The notes: generated by a model not told the origin, from the sequence alone. DNA of 8,033 nt from Rhodospirillaceae bacterium (GCA_002691085.1 NZGX01000045.1:1-8033), one strand, 5' to 3'; counted from the stretch's first letter, positions 1-6,877 are shown. Numbers and translations: made by a program.

Positions 1-50
1 TGTAAAATAATAATTGATATGTTCATTTAACGAATAGTATAGCCAATTTT

Positions 51-596
51 ATGAAGAATTTTTTTTCTGTAATAATATTCACCCAACTATTAACCTCATG
101 TGCTGAGTATATTGAGTGCGGTGATGAAGATGTAACTAATTTAGTTGCAGAAATTGCACTAGATATTTTAAATGACCATAACAATGAATTAGTTTTAAGT
201 GGCGCATGTATTCAGCCTACTTATGGTCTTTTAATGCTTGCCGGTATAGACTGCAGAGATATTTTTGAGGATTTTTTTTCATCACTTTCATCACCATCTG
301 TTAACGTAAAGGGAATAAGAACATTATCTAAAAGTGATAACGGCAAGAACTTTTGTGCAGCCCAAATTGATTTTACATATCAAAATAAAAATTTAAATCC
401 AGAAATTACAAATTTTTTCACTCAGAAATTACCTGATAATAAAACAGTAAGAGATAATATGATCAAACAATTTCATGCTCTAGAGATTTCGTTTAATGAC
501 ACTTACAGCACGTCAGCTGAATTTGATGTCCAATTAACAGATAAGGGTGATGAATTCTATGTTAGCCTAACTCTTAACGAGATACCTGAGCCATAA
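51..596 (+). CDS. Putative lipoprotein of unknown function, 181 aa
   Basis: I do not recognise a family. The N-terminus is a short charged start (MKN), a hydrophobic stretch at about residues 4-14, then the lipobox-like L-T-S-C with Cys17 as the likely lipidated residue, so the mature protein would be a small lipoprotein in the cell envelope. The mature part has further cysteines at 23, 53, 68 and 102, which could form disulfides in the periplasm, and a beta-rich looking C-terminal half ending in EIPEP. There is no clear Shine-Dalgarno sequence before the ATG, so the start rests on the signal peptide. It is followed by 87 non-coding bases and is probably not translationally coupled to the next ORF. 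It is a real gene by length and composition, but its function cannot be stated. Confidence 0.7.
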   Translation: MKNFFSVIIFTQLLTSCAEYIECGDEDVTNLVAEIALDILNDHNNELVLSGACIQPTYGLLMLAGIDCRDIFEDFFSSLSSPSVNVKGIRTLSKSDNGKNFCAAQIDFTYQNKNLNPEITNFFTQKLPDNKTVRDNMIKQFHALEISFNDTYSTSAEFDVQLTDKGDEFYVSLTLNEIPEP

Positions 597-683
597 TTTT
601 ATAAATAAATAATTAGAAAAATTTAATTCTGAAAATATATCTTTAACTAATTACAATATTTAAACATATAAAGATTTTTACAA

Positions 684-767
684 ATGTCAGAAATGGAAAA
701 ATGGGAGCTTTTATATCTAATCTTATTACTGGTTTTTGTAGTTATTCTATTTTTTAGAAATAAATGA
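684..767 (+). CDS. Small single-helix membrane protein, 27 aa
   Basis: A short ORF reads MSEMEKWELLY, then a run of about 15 hydrophobic residues (LILLLVFVVILFF), then RNK and TGA. This is a compact one-helix membrane peptide with an acidic start and a basic end, so positive-inside reasoning places the C-terminus in the cytoplasm. The stop overlaps the next gene's ATG (ATGA at 764-767), the usual arrangement for translational coupling with the DUF2855 gene. No strong Shine-Dalgarno is visible; a second ATG four codons in is an alternative start. Hydrophobicity alone can arise by chance in AT-rich DNA. The stop-start overlap, the charge pattern and the otherwise empty upstream gap argue that it is real. 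Function is unknown. Confidence 0.5.
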   Translation: MSEMEKWELLYLILLLVFVVILFFRNK

Positions 768-1897
768 AAAACCTATTTATGCAAAAAAAATCAATAAAAA
801 TTAATCAATTCCAAACTAGAAAAACTAGTCTTATAGATTCTCGACTTGTTAATCAGCAGCTCGATTTAGAAATTTATAATTCTGGATCTATTGTACTTAA
901 AATTGAAAAACTTTCATTTACATCAAATAATATTAGTTACGGTGTTGCAGGTGAAAAACTTGGGTACTGGAAGTTTTTTCCTCCATTAAAAAATAAAAGC
1001 AATGAATGGGGATGTATCCCTGCATGGGGTTTTGCAAAAGTTATTCATTCTAAAAATGAGAACTTAATGATTGGAGAAAAGTTTTTCGGTTATTTTCCAT
1101 TAGCTGACATACTTATTTTTGATGAAGTCAATATTTCAGGCAATACCATGATTGATATGAGTAAGCACCGTAAAGAACTTCCATTGGTTTATAATACTTA
1201 TATCAAGGTGTCGGATAATCCTGATGATGAAACTGATAATTTAAAAGCACTCTTATTTCCACTTCATGTGACAGCATTCTGTCTTTGTGACTTTCTTCAA
1301 GACGTATCTTATTACCAGTCTGAACAAATATTAATTTTAAGCGCTTCAAGTAAAACAGCAATAGGCCTAGCGCAGGGATTAGATGAAATAAAAGGTGTAC
1401 CAGATACTATTGGAGTGACATCTCCAAATAATATTGATTTTGTAAAAGATTTAAAGAGTTATACTCATATTCTCTCATATGAAGATTTAGATAAAATTAG
1501 TCATAATAAAAAAACAGTAATAATTGATATGTCGGGAAATAGGAAAATACTTGGTTCTTTACATAATTCTCTAAAAGAAAATATGATAAAGTGCATTACA
1601 GTAGGTATGACACATTGGGATAGTGAGACAATACCAAAAGATATACTTTCTCAAATGATGATTAGAGAACGAACCGAATTCTTTTTTGCACCTACCCATA
1701 TAAAAAAAAGAACTAAAGACTGGGGGGAGAGAGGGTTTAATAAGAAAATAAATACTTTCATGAAGGCTCGGATTATTCAAAGTAAAAACTGGATAAAAAT
1801 TAAAGAGATTAAAGGATTAAATAATTTTTCAAGTATGTATGATAACTTTACGAGAGGTACTATAAAGCCGGAAGAAGGTTTAATAATAACTTTATAA
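764..1897 (+). CDS. DUF2855 family protein, MDR-like reductase fold, 377 aa
   Basis: Full-length member of the DUF2855 family, recognised from conserved blocks: SFTSNNISYGVAG at 51-63, LGYWKFFP at 66-73, a WGF block at 88-90, YFPLADI at 110-116, HRKELPLVYNTY at 135-146, SASSKTAIGLA at 193-203, GVTSPNN at 217-223, VGMTHWD at 280-286 and FFFAPTHIKKRTKDWG at 306-321. The layout resembles medium-chain dehydrogenase/quinone oxidoreductases, with the SASSKTAIGLA segment where a nucleotide-binding loop would lie, although the classical GxGxxG is absent. The reaction and substrate are unknown. Start choice: ATG 764 overlaps the stop of the preceding small ORF, while Met6 (779) is a possible alternative; neither has a strong Shine-Dalgarno. 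The 3' end faces the HugZ-like gene with only 16 bases between the stops. Confidence 0.88.
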   Translation: MKNLFMQKKSIKINQFQTRKTSLIDSRLVNQQLDLEIYNSGSIVLKIEKLSFTSNNISYGVAGEKLGYWKFFPPLKNKSNEWGCIPAWGFAKVIHSKNENLMIGEKFFGYFPLADILIFDEVNISGNTMIDMSKHRKELPLVYNTYIKVSDNPDDETDNLKALLFPLHVTAFCLCDFLQDVSYYQSEQILILSASSKTAIGLAQGLDEIKGVPDTIGVTSPNNIDFVKDLKSYTHILSYEDLDKISHNKKTVIIDMSGNRKILGSLHNSLKENMIKCITVGMTHWDSETIPKDILSQMMIRERTEFFFAPTHIKKRTKDWGERGFNKKINTFMKARIIQSKNWIKIKEIKGLNNFSSMYDNFTRGTIKPEEGLIITL

Positions 1898-1913
1898 AGT
1901 TTAAATTAAAACC

Positions 1914-2639
1914 TTAACTGACACCTTTAAACTTCTTTGCATGAACTACCAGCGCTTTTCTTACTTCTTTAGAACTCAAACAAGGTTTATCAAAAGGTAT
2001 ATAATAAATTTTATTATGAGACTCTAAATAATATCCGTCTATTGATAAACCTATCATCAAGGCTTTATTATCATTAACTCCATAGAATCCTTTTAAACAT
2101 GCAATAACAACATCCTTATGGTCATTATTCATATGTTCCACCATAGATGTTTCATCATTAGTCCAGGCAGGTTCTTTTAATTTCCAAGACTCATCTTTTA
2201 ACCAAGAAATTTCACCAAAACCACCTATCCAACGTATGTTTTGAGGTTCTAACTTATAAAAATTAAAATCATGCATCTTTGAATATTCTTCACTTTTAGG
2301 TAAGAATGTAAAAAAACGATCTTTACAACTCTCTAAGCTCTCCCCTTTTTCGACTTTATTAAAATTACCCATAATACTTAATCGAGAACTATTCTGCTTA
2401 TCATCCTCTTTAGTAATGTTAAATATTGTTAAACACGATTTAGGATTATTAAGAATATTTTTAGTGTGCTCAGCAATATCACTTGCATAAATATAAATCG
2501 ATCTGTTTTGGTCAGTAACATATGTAATAAGGCTTCCAAAAGGAAAATCTTCATACCTTTTTGAAATGGTGGATAAAATAGCTACATTATGTGACCTCAA
2601 TAGAGTCACTGCTTCATGTTCGTATTGAGTTTTCTGCAT
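1914..2639 (-). CDS. HugZ-family heme-binding/heme-degrading protein, 241 aa
   Basis: Two domains are visible. Residues about 5-150 form a pyridoxamine-phosphate-oxidase-like split barrel, starting AVTLLRSHNVAILSTIS and ending with the typical IRWIGGFGEISWL at 135-147. Residues about 163-238 form a DUF2470 domain with the hallmark HMNNDH at 169-174. This order and length match the HugZ/ChuZ family, whose characterised members (Helicobacter pylori HugZ, Campylobacter ChuZ) bind heme and release iron from it in the cytoplasm. In HugZ a histidine in the C-terminal loop ligates heme; His233 here lies near the C-terminus, but I cannot prove equivalence. A related non-enzymatic flavin- or heme-binding role is possible. 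A GAAG motif precedes the ATG. The gene lies 48 bases downstream of the symporter gene on the same strand and may be read from that operon. No convincing Fur box was seen in the gap. Confidence 0.8.
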   Translation of the reverse strand: MQKTQYEHEAVTLLRSHNVAILSTISKRYEDFPFGSLITYVTDQNRSIYIYASDIAEHTKNILNNPKSCLTIFNITKEDDKQNSSRLSIMGNFNKVEKGESLESCKDRFFTFLPKSEEYSKMHDFNFYKLEPQNIRWIGGFGEISWLKDESWKLKEPAWTNDETSMVEHMNNDHKDVVIACLKGFYGVNDNKALMIGLSIDGYYLESHNKIYYIPFDKPCLSSKEVRKALVVHAKKFKGVS

Positions 2640-2687
2640 AAATTCTTCACATAGATAATAAGCTATAAGTATTAAATAAAATAAAAA

Positions 2688-4403
2688 TTAAGTCTGTCTT
2701 GGAATTCTAATTTTTTCAACTAGATCCTTTATTTCATCAGGAGGTTCCTTTGTCAGAAAAGAAACTAAGATACCCGATATAAGCGCTAACCACATAAAGA
2801 CAAAGCCAATACCTTCGGAGGATACTCCTAGGAACCATTGGTCTTGTGTACCTCCTAAGAATTTAAAATAAACAATATAAGAAAAGGTTGAAACTAAACC
2901 AACAAGCATTGAAACAATTGCGCCTTCTTTATTCATTCTCTTCCAGAATATTCCAAGAAAAATAACTGGAAACAGTGATGAAGCTGCCAGACCAAATGCA
3001 AAGGCAACTACCTGTGCAACAAAACCTAGTTGGGAAGCATAAATACCTAAAAGTCCAGCAGCAAAGACAGCACCTGCCGCAGAGAGTCTTGCTACAAAGA
3101 GTTCTGTTTTATCATCAATGTTTTTGAAGAGTGTTTTTCGACACAAGTCGTGACTCACTGCTGAAGAAATAACCATGAGTAAACCTGCTGCAGTCGAGAG
3201 TGCTGCAGCCAATCCGCCTGCAACAACCAGTCCTGCAACCCAGTCAGGCAACTGTGCAATTTCAGGATTTGCTAAAACAAAAATATCACGATTAACTTCA
3301 ACTTCATTTTGTAAACCATCAGGTGCATTTGGTCCCCGATATTGCATAATGCCATCGTCATTTAGATCTTTAAAGCTAACATATCCCATCTGCTCCCAGT
3401 TTTTAAACCATTCTGGAGCTATCTTTATATCTGATGAATTTTCAGAAGTGCTCTTATCATACTGTGCATCATTAACCGTATTAATAAAATTAAGCCGTGC
3501 GAAAGAACCAACTGCAGGTGCAACGGTATAAAGAAGAGCAATAAAAACTAAAGCCCAACCTGCAGAAACACGTGCAGCATGCGCAGACTTTACAGTAAAA
3601 AACCGTATGATCACATGTGGCAGTCCAGCCGTCCCAAACATAAGGGCTGCTGTAATACAAAATGTATCAATCATTGATTTTGAGGTTTGTGTGTATTCCA
3701 AAAACCCTAAATCCGTGAGAAGATTATCCAACTTCGTCAGCATAGAAATATCTGAACCACTCATATTAGAGATAAACCCAAGCTGAGGAATTGGGTTATT
3801 GGTTATAATAATTGAGATGAAAATAGCAGGAACGGTATAAGCAAAAATAAGAACACAGTACTGTGCAACCTGGGTATACGTTATACCTTTCATTCCGCCT
3901 AATACTGCGTAAAAAAAGACAACAATCATTCCGATAAGAATACCAATTGTCGAAGGAACACCAAGAAAAGCTGAGAAAGCAACTCCTACTCCCTTCATCT
4001 GTCCTGCTATATAAGTAAAGGAAATGAAGATAGCACATACAACTGCTACGATACGTGCAAAACTTGAATAATATCTATCACCAACAAAATCTGGTACAGT
4101 GAATTTACCAAACTCTCTTAAGAAAGGAGCAAGTAGAAGAGCAAGAAGAACATACCCTCCTGTCCATCCCATTAAGTAAACAGAACCACCGTAACCAAGA
4201 AATGCAATTAAACCAGCCATTGACAAGAATGATGCTGCAGACATCCAGTCCGCAGCTGTTGCCATTCCATTGACAACAGGATGAACATCATGACCAGCAA
4301 CATAAAAATCGCCTGTCGAGTTAGCGCGTGACCGCACGGCTATTACTATATATAAACCAAACGTAACAATAACAAAAAAATAAGACCAAAATGAATTTTC
4401 CAT
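2688..4403 (-). CDS. Sodium:solute symporter large subunit, VC_2705 subfamily, 571 aa
   Basis: Inner-membrane secondary transporter of the sodium:solute symporter family, related to ActP-type acetate/monocarboxylate permeases. Evidence includes DFYVAGHDVHPVVNGMA at 32-48, ADWMSAASFLSMAGLIA at 51-67, the GLPHVIIRFFTV signature at 260-271, and AALSTAAGLLMVISS at 400-414 in the sodium-binding helix, with Ser403/Thr404 as likely ligands. About 13 hydrophobic helices are visible. A polar loop at about 305-385 carries a calcium-loop-like DLNDDG at 346-351, then NRDIFVLANPEIAQLPDWV; this insert is typical of the VC_2705 subfamily and distinguishes it from classical ActP. Substrate is unknown, with short carboxylates the usual guess. 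GAGGTG lies five bases before the ATG, inside the end of the small-subunit gene, and only two bases separate the two genes. Confidence 0.9.
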   Translation of the reverse strand: MENSFWSYFFVIVTFGLYIVIAVRSRANSTGDFYVAGHDVHPVVNGMATAADWMSAASFLSMAGLIAFLGYGGSVYLMGWTGGYVLLALLLAPFLREFGKFTVPDFVGDRYYSSFARIVAVVCAIFISFTYIAGQMKGVGVAFSAFLGVPSTIGILIGMIVVFFYAVLGGMKGITYTQVAQYCVLIFAYTVPAIFISIIITNNPIPQLGFISNMSGSDISMLTKLDNLLTDLGFLEYTQTSKSMIDTFCITAALMFGTAGLPHVIIRFFTVKSAHAARVSAGWALVFIALLYTVAPAVGSFARLNFINTVNDAQYDKSTSENSSDIKIAPEWFKNWEQMGYVSFKDLNDDGIMQYRGPNAPDGLQNEVEVNRDIFVLANPEIAQLPDWVAGLVVAGGLAAALSTAAGLLMVISSAVSHDLCRKTLFKNIDDKTELFVARLSAAGAVFAAGLLGIYASQLGFVAQVVAFAFGLAASSLFPVIFLGIFWKRMNKEGAIVSMLVGLVSTFSYIVYFKFLGGTQDQWFLGVSSEGIGFVFMWLALISGILVSFLTKEPPDEIKDLVEKIRIPRQT

Positions 4404-4405
4404 CT

Positions 4406-4648
4406 TTACACCTCGTCTTTAAATTTTTCTTCAATACGACGAATTGCAAAACAATAATAGAAAATAAGAATGACAAATATATAGATTGATCCCTGCTGAG
4501 CAAACCAAAAACCAAGCGGTGCCCCGCCTATATTATACTGATCAAGAAAATCTCTAAAAAGTATTCCAGCACCAAAGGATACCAAAAACCAAATACTAAG
4601 AAGTCCTAGAGTTAATCGAAGAGATGCGTTCCAGTAATTTTTTTTCAT
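4406..4648 (-). CDS. DUF4212 small subunit of sodium:solute symporter, 80 aa
   Basis: Small two-helix membrane protein of the DUF4212 family, the usual partner of VC_2705-type symporters. Helices lie at about residues 11-31 and 51-68. Between them is the conserved IGGAPLGFWFAQQGSIY at 40-56, which is characteristic of the family. The C-terminus is highly charged (RRIEEKFKDEV). It probably assembles with the large subunit in the inner membrane and is needed for its stability or activity; this is inferred from the invariant pairing in genomes. The stop codon is two bases before the symporter ATG, and the gene begins ten bases after the DUF1330 gene, so all three are one transcription unit. No strong Shine-Dalgarno is visible before its ATG, so translation may depend on coupling to the upstream gene. 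Confidence 0.9.
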   Translation of the reverse strand: MKKNYWNASLRLTLGLLSIWFLVSFGAGILFRDFLDQYNIGGAPLGFWFAQQGSIYIFVILIFYYCFAIRRIEEKFKDEV

Positions 4649-4658
4649 AGAGAATTAC

Positions 4659-5057
4659 TTATCCTGCTGGGAAAAGTGCGATGGTAAAATCACCGGCATC
4701 TTTACGTAAAGGGAGGGCTTTATTCTGATAACCATCAGAATACCAAAAATCTTTTGCTGCCTTTGCGCATGGCCAGCGAATTATATAATTAAAAAGATTA
4801 TTTGGCCACTTACCTTCCAGCATTTCAGGAGTTACATCCCCTCCTGCACCAACTGCAACAATTTGCCCACCGAGTTTTCCAATTAAATTAATTTCTACAA
4901 CAGCTTTTCGGTACTTATCGTATTTTTCCTGATCAGTAACCTTTGAAATGATCATCATATTAACAGGAGAGTCACACGCTTCATCAGCAAAAGAGAATGA
5001 AGAGATAAATAATGAAAATAGTGAGAGAAATATTGTAACCAAACTAACTTTTGTCAT
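4659..5057 (-). CDS. Secreted DUF1330 domain protein, 132 aa
   Basis: The mature part matches DUF1330, a small dimeric alpha/beta-barrel family: MMIISKVTDQEKYDKYRKA at 34-52, GKLGGQIVAVGAGG at 60-73, then a W-rich strand (IIRWPCAKAAKDFWYS at 92-107) and YQNKALPLRKDAG at 110-122. Residues 1-24 are a Sec signal peptide (MTK, hydrophobic core, SFSFA, then DEAC), so the protein is expected in the periplasm, which is unusual because many DUF1330 proteins have no leader. Cys28 and Cys97 could pair. The frame is open 25 codons further upstream to 5132. I chose ATG 5057 because it starts the signal peptide and is preceded by GGGTGA. First gene of the symporter operon. The family's activity is unknown, and a role in handling the transported solute is speculation. 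Confidence 0.82.
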   Translation of the reverse strand: MTKVSLVTIFLSLFSLFISSFSFADEACDSPVNMMIISKVTDQEKYDKYRKAVVEINLIGKLGGQIVAVGAGGDVTPEMLEGKWPNNLFNYIIRWPCAKAAKDFWYSDGYQNKALPLRKDAGDFTIALFPAG

Positions 5058-5061
5058 AAAA

Positions 5062-5067
5062 TCACCC
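5062..5067 (-). promoter_or_regulatory. Ribosome binding site that decides the DUF1330 start
   Basis: GGGTGA on the minus strand lies four bases before ATG 5057. It supports the start that yields a signal peptide over the upstream in-frame ATG at 5132, which would add 25 residues in front of the hydrophobic leader and would overlap the start of the decayed gene on the other strand. Confidence 0.6.
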
Positions 5068-5126
5068 AATTTATATAATATTAAAACACCATCATATAAC
5101 CCTAGTCTATATATATCGAGGAAAAT

Positions 5127-5452
5127 ATGCATAATCTTTATTCTAAATTTATTGAGATCACGACACTATCAGTCGTAATTTTTTCCGTTTATCTCCTTAG
5201 CATATAAATTAAGAAATATACCGAAGCAACAAATGTTGCAACCTACCAAAAAATTTCTGAGGGAATGAATGAATTAACTTTAAGAATTGTTGAGGATGTT
5301 AATTTAAGAAAAATATCCTGAATAATGATGATAAAAATAGATTCTCTGTTGCAGAATGCAGGGCTTATAATTAGATAAATGAACTTGATAGAAGATTATT
5401 TATTACACAAGAATATAAAAATTATCTTAAGAATGCATGTAAAAATAATTAA
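5127..5452 (+). pseudogene. Decayed paralogue of the membrane protein at 6368-6859
   Basis: Translated piecewise, this stretch follows the intact protein at 6368-6859. Codons 1-26 give MHNLYSKFIEITTLSVVI then FSVYLLSI, against MNNLYSRSIEIITLSVII in the intact copy. A TAA at 5205-5207 stands where the intact gene has GAA. After it, IKKYTEATNVATYQKI matches IQKYTEATNVATYQKI. About 40 codons (roughly residues 52-90) are then missing and the frame shifts before 5320. In the new frame KNILNNDDKNRFSVAEC matches KGIFSESQKQRFSRTEC, a TAG follows at 5372-5374, and EYKNYLKNACK matches EYRNYLENTCK. Both cysteines are retained. A GAGGA at 5118-5122 still precedes the ATG, so a 26-residue single-helix peptide could be translated. 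Its last bases overlap the end of the convergent hydrolase gene. Confidence 0.85.
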
Positions 5453-6282
5453 GGCTGACTATTTTTTTTCATAAAATTTATAACGCTTGAGCGAACATGA
5501 TCCCATTCATCATCCGAAAAGTCACCATGGCCTTTGCCCTCAATAGTAACAAGTTCATTTTCTGTTACAAGTTTATCATGCAGCATTAAAGCCTGTTCAT
5601 ATGCAACGTATATATCCTCTGTACCATGAATTGTAATAATGGGTGGAGCGTTATCTGTAATCATATAAAGAGGAGAATATTGATCTGAGATTTCAGTAAA
5701 ATTATCTTCCGGCATCCATATCTTTACATAATTCCATTCTTCTCCACTGTCTGTTAAAAACTGTTCTGTTTTATTTATTTCAGTTATTCCAAAAATATTA
5801 ATTATACTAAGAGGGGTATATGATGATTTACATTCATGACTTCTCTCAGTTGTATTTAGCAACCCAATTACAAGAGCTAAATGTCCTCCAGCACTTGCAC
5901 CCATAACATAAACTTTCTCTGGGGAAAGTCCTTCCAGTTCAATTTTTTCCTCAATAAACTTATAGGCACACATTACATCATCAGCTGCGTCTGGAGCTGT
6001 ATCTTCACCAATCCGATAGTTGACACTAAAAATATTATATTCCTCTGGAAAACTTTTAAAAAATAATTTTGATCGTGTTGAACGCTTATCTCCTTCAAGC
6101 CAACCACCTCCATGTATCCAAATAAGCGAATAATCACCTGTACCTTTGTAAAAATCAATTTTTTGACGCGAATGCTCTCCATAAGAAAGGTCGTATTCCC
6201 TTTCTCCTCTTCCAATATATGAACAGGAGGAAGTTAAAAAAACAATTACTATTCCCACTAAAAAATTAAAGTTATTTTGCAT
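5449..6282 (-). CDS. Alpha/beta hydrolase lipoprotein, esterase-like, 277 aa
   Basis: Serine hydrolase of the alpha/beta fold, closest in layout to the Aes/BD-FAE carboxylesterase group. With the start at 6282, the oxyanion motif HGGGW is at 57-61, the nucleophile elbow GASAGG puts Ser130 at the centre, HGTED gives Asp223, and GKGHGDF gives His252, so the triad is complete. The N-terminus is a hydrophobic leader ending FLTSSC with Cys20, which suggests a lipoprotein, although Thr at the -3 position makes the lipobox weak; plain secretion is possible. The frame is open 40 codons further up to 6402, but that would put a hydrophobic, lysine-poor tract before the signal peptide and overlap the divergent gene, so Met at 6282 is preferred. 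No strong Shine-Dalgarno is seen. Substrate is unknown. It sits between two copies of an unrelated gene family. Confidence 0.83.
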   Translation of the reverse strand: MQNNFNFLVGIVIVFLTSSCSYIGRGEREYDLSYGEHSRQKIDFYKGTGDYSLIWIHGGGWLEGDKRSTRSKLFFKSFPEEYNIFSVNYRIGEDTAPDAADDVMCAYKFIEEKIELEGLSPEKVYVMGASAGGHLALVIGLLNTTERSHECKSSYTPLSIINIFGITEINKTEQFLTDSGEEWNYVKIWMPEDNFTEISDQYSPLYMITDNAPPIITIHGTEDIYVAYEQALMLHDKLVTENELVTIEGKGHGDFSDDEWDHVRSSVINFMKKNSQP

Positions 6283-6329
6283 TATAAATATTTTCCAATA
6301 ATTTAAATATAATATGAAATTTATTAGCA

Positions 6330-6335
6330 TATAAT
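6330..6335 (+). promoter_or_regulatory. Candidate -10 box for the 6368-7717 operon
   Basis: A TATAAT lies 33 bases before the ATG at 6368, followed by a T7A7 tract at 6337-6350 and a strong TAAGGAG Shine-Dalgarno at 6355-6361, six bases before the start. No good -35 hexamer is visible. In such AT-rich DNA a TATAAT alone is weak evidence, but the position fits the divergent gap between two genes. Confidence 0.35.
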
Positions 6336-6367
6336 ATTTTTTTAAAAAAATAAATAAGGAGTTAATC

Positions 6368-6859
6368 ATGAATAATCTGTATTCTAGATCTATTGAAATC
6401 ATAACACTAAGTGTTATTATTTTTTCAGTCTATCTACTAAGCATGGAAATCCAGAAGTATACAGAAGCAACAAATGTAGCAACGTATCAAAAAATAATAG
6501 ATGACGCTAATGATTTACAATTTGAATATCATACAAACCCATTCATGGTTGAAGCAACCACAAGAATACGAACGAATGGGCGCAGCTCACTAAGTCCAGA
6601 ACAAGCAGCCGCAACCATTAATTATGGACAATCGATCCTTAGATTAACTGAAACAAGTTTTATGGCATGGGAAAAAGGGATTTTTTCTGAATCGCAAAAA
6701 CAACGTTTTAGCAGAACTGAATGTTTTATCTATAAAGATATGTTAAGTAATGATATTAATATTTTTCCAATCACAGGGGAATATAGAAATTATCTTGAGA
6801 ATACTTGTAAAGACTTAAATTTAGAAAATTTTACAATATATTTCAATGAAGAAAAATAA
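6368..6859 (+). CDS. Membrane-anchored protein of unknown function, 163 aa
   Basis: One N-terminal transmembrane helix (about residues 8-26) is followed by an alpha-helical domain of about 135 residues. The start and the helix-linker pattern (VYLLSMEIQKYTEATNVATY) resemble a widespread uncharacterised group of bacterial proteins in which a short membrane anchor leads to Q-I-R/K-x-x-T-x-A-x-x-A-A-T-Y. Cys119 and Cys147 are also present in the decayed copy at 5127-5452, so they are likely to matter and may form a disulfide if the domain is periplasmic. The Shine-Dalgarno TAAGGAG is excellent. The gene is the first of a tight three-gene unit, 18 bases before the next start. Its function is unknown. 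Conserved residues shared with the decayed paralogue confirm that the frame is coding. Confidence 0.8.
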   Translation: MNNLYSRSIEIITLSVIIFSVYLLSMEIQKYTEATNVATYQKIIDDANDLQFEYHTNPFMVEATTRIRTNGRSSLSPEQAAATINYGQSILRLTETSFMAWEKGIFSESQKQRFSRTECFIYKDMLSNDINIFPITGEYRNYLENTCKDLNLENFTIYFNEEK

Positions 6860-6877
6860 TGAAAAAGGAGAAATGTT

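Noticed and set aside
8..22. A 15-base exact match to 1518-1532 (TAATAATTGATATGT)
   Set aside because: It is low-complexity AT-rich sequence, one copy lies inside the conserved DUF2855 coding region, and similarity does not extend beyond it. Chance is the simplest explanation.
597..683. Promoter for the small ORF at 684 (TACAAT at 652-657)
   Set aside because: No acceptable -35 partner exists at normal spacing, and such hexamers are frequent in this AT-rich gap.
1885..1916. Possible bidirectional terminator between the convergent DUF2855 and HugZ-like genes
   Set aside because: The inverted repeat AAGTTT...AAACCTT is short, AT-rich and needs a bulge; it is not strong enough to call a terminator.
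2650..2680. GATAATAAG-containing gap before the HugZ-like gene as a Fur site
   Set aside because: Only the first six bases fit the Fur consensus, and the right half does not match, unlike the site at 7728-7746.
3175..3531. 118-codon open frame on the plus strand opposite the symporter gene
   Set aside because: It lies wholly antisense to a strongly conserved membrane protein, has no ribosome site, and its Ser/Pro/Thr/Ala-rich product is what antisense reading of Ala/Gly-rich helices gives.
4948..5178. 76-codon plus-strand frame spanning the DUF1330 leader and the decayed gene
   Set aside because: It is antisense to the signal peptide and then runs in a different frame from the recognisable paralogue remnant; nothing in it looks conserved.
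6283..6402. 40-codon upstream extension of the hydrolase gene
   Set aside because: It would precede a recognisable lipoprotein signal peptide with a second hydrophobic tract and overlap the start of the divergent gene; start 6282 explains the leader better.
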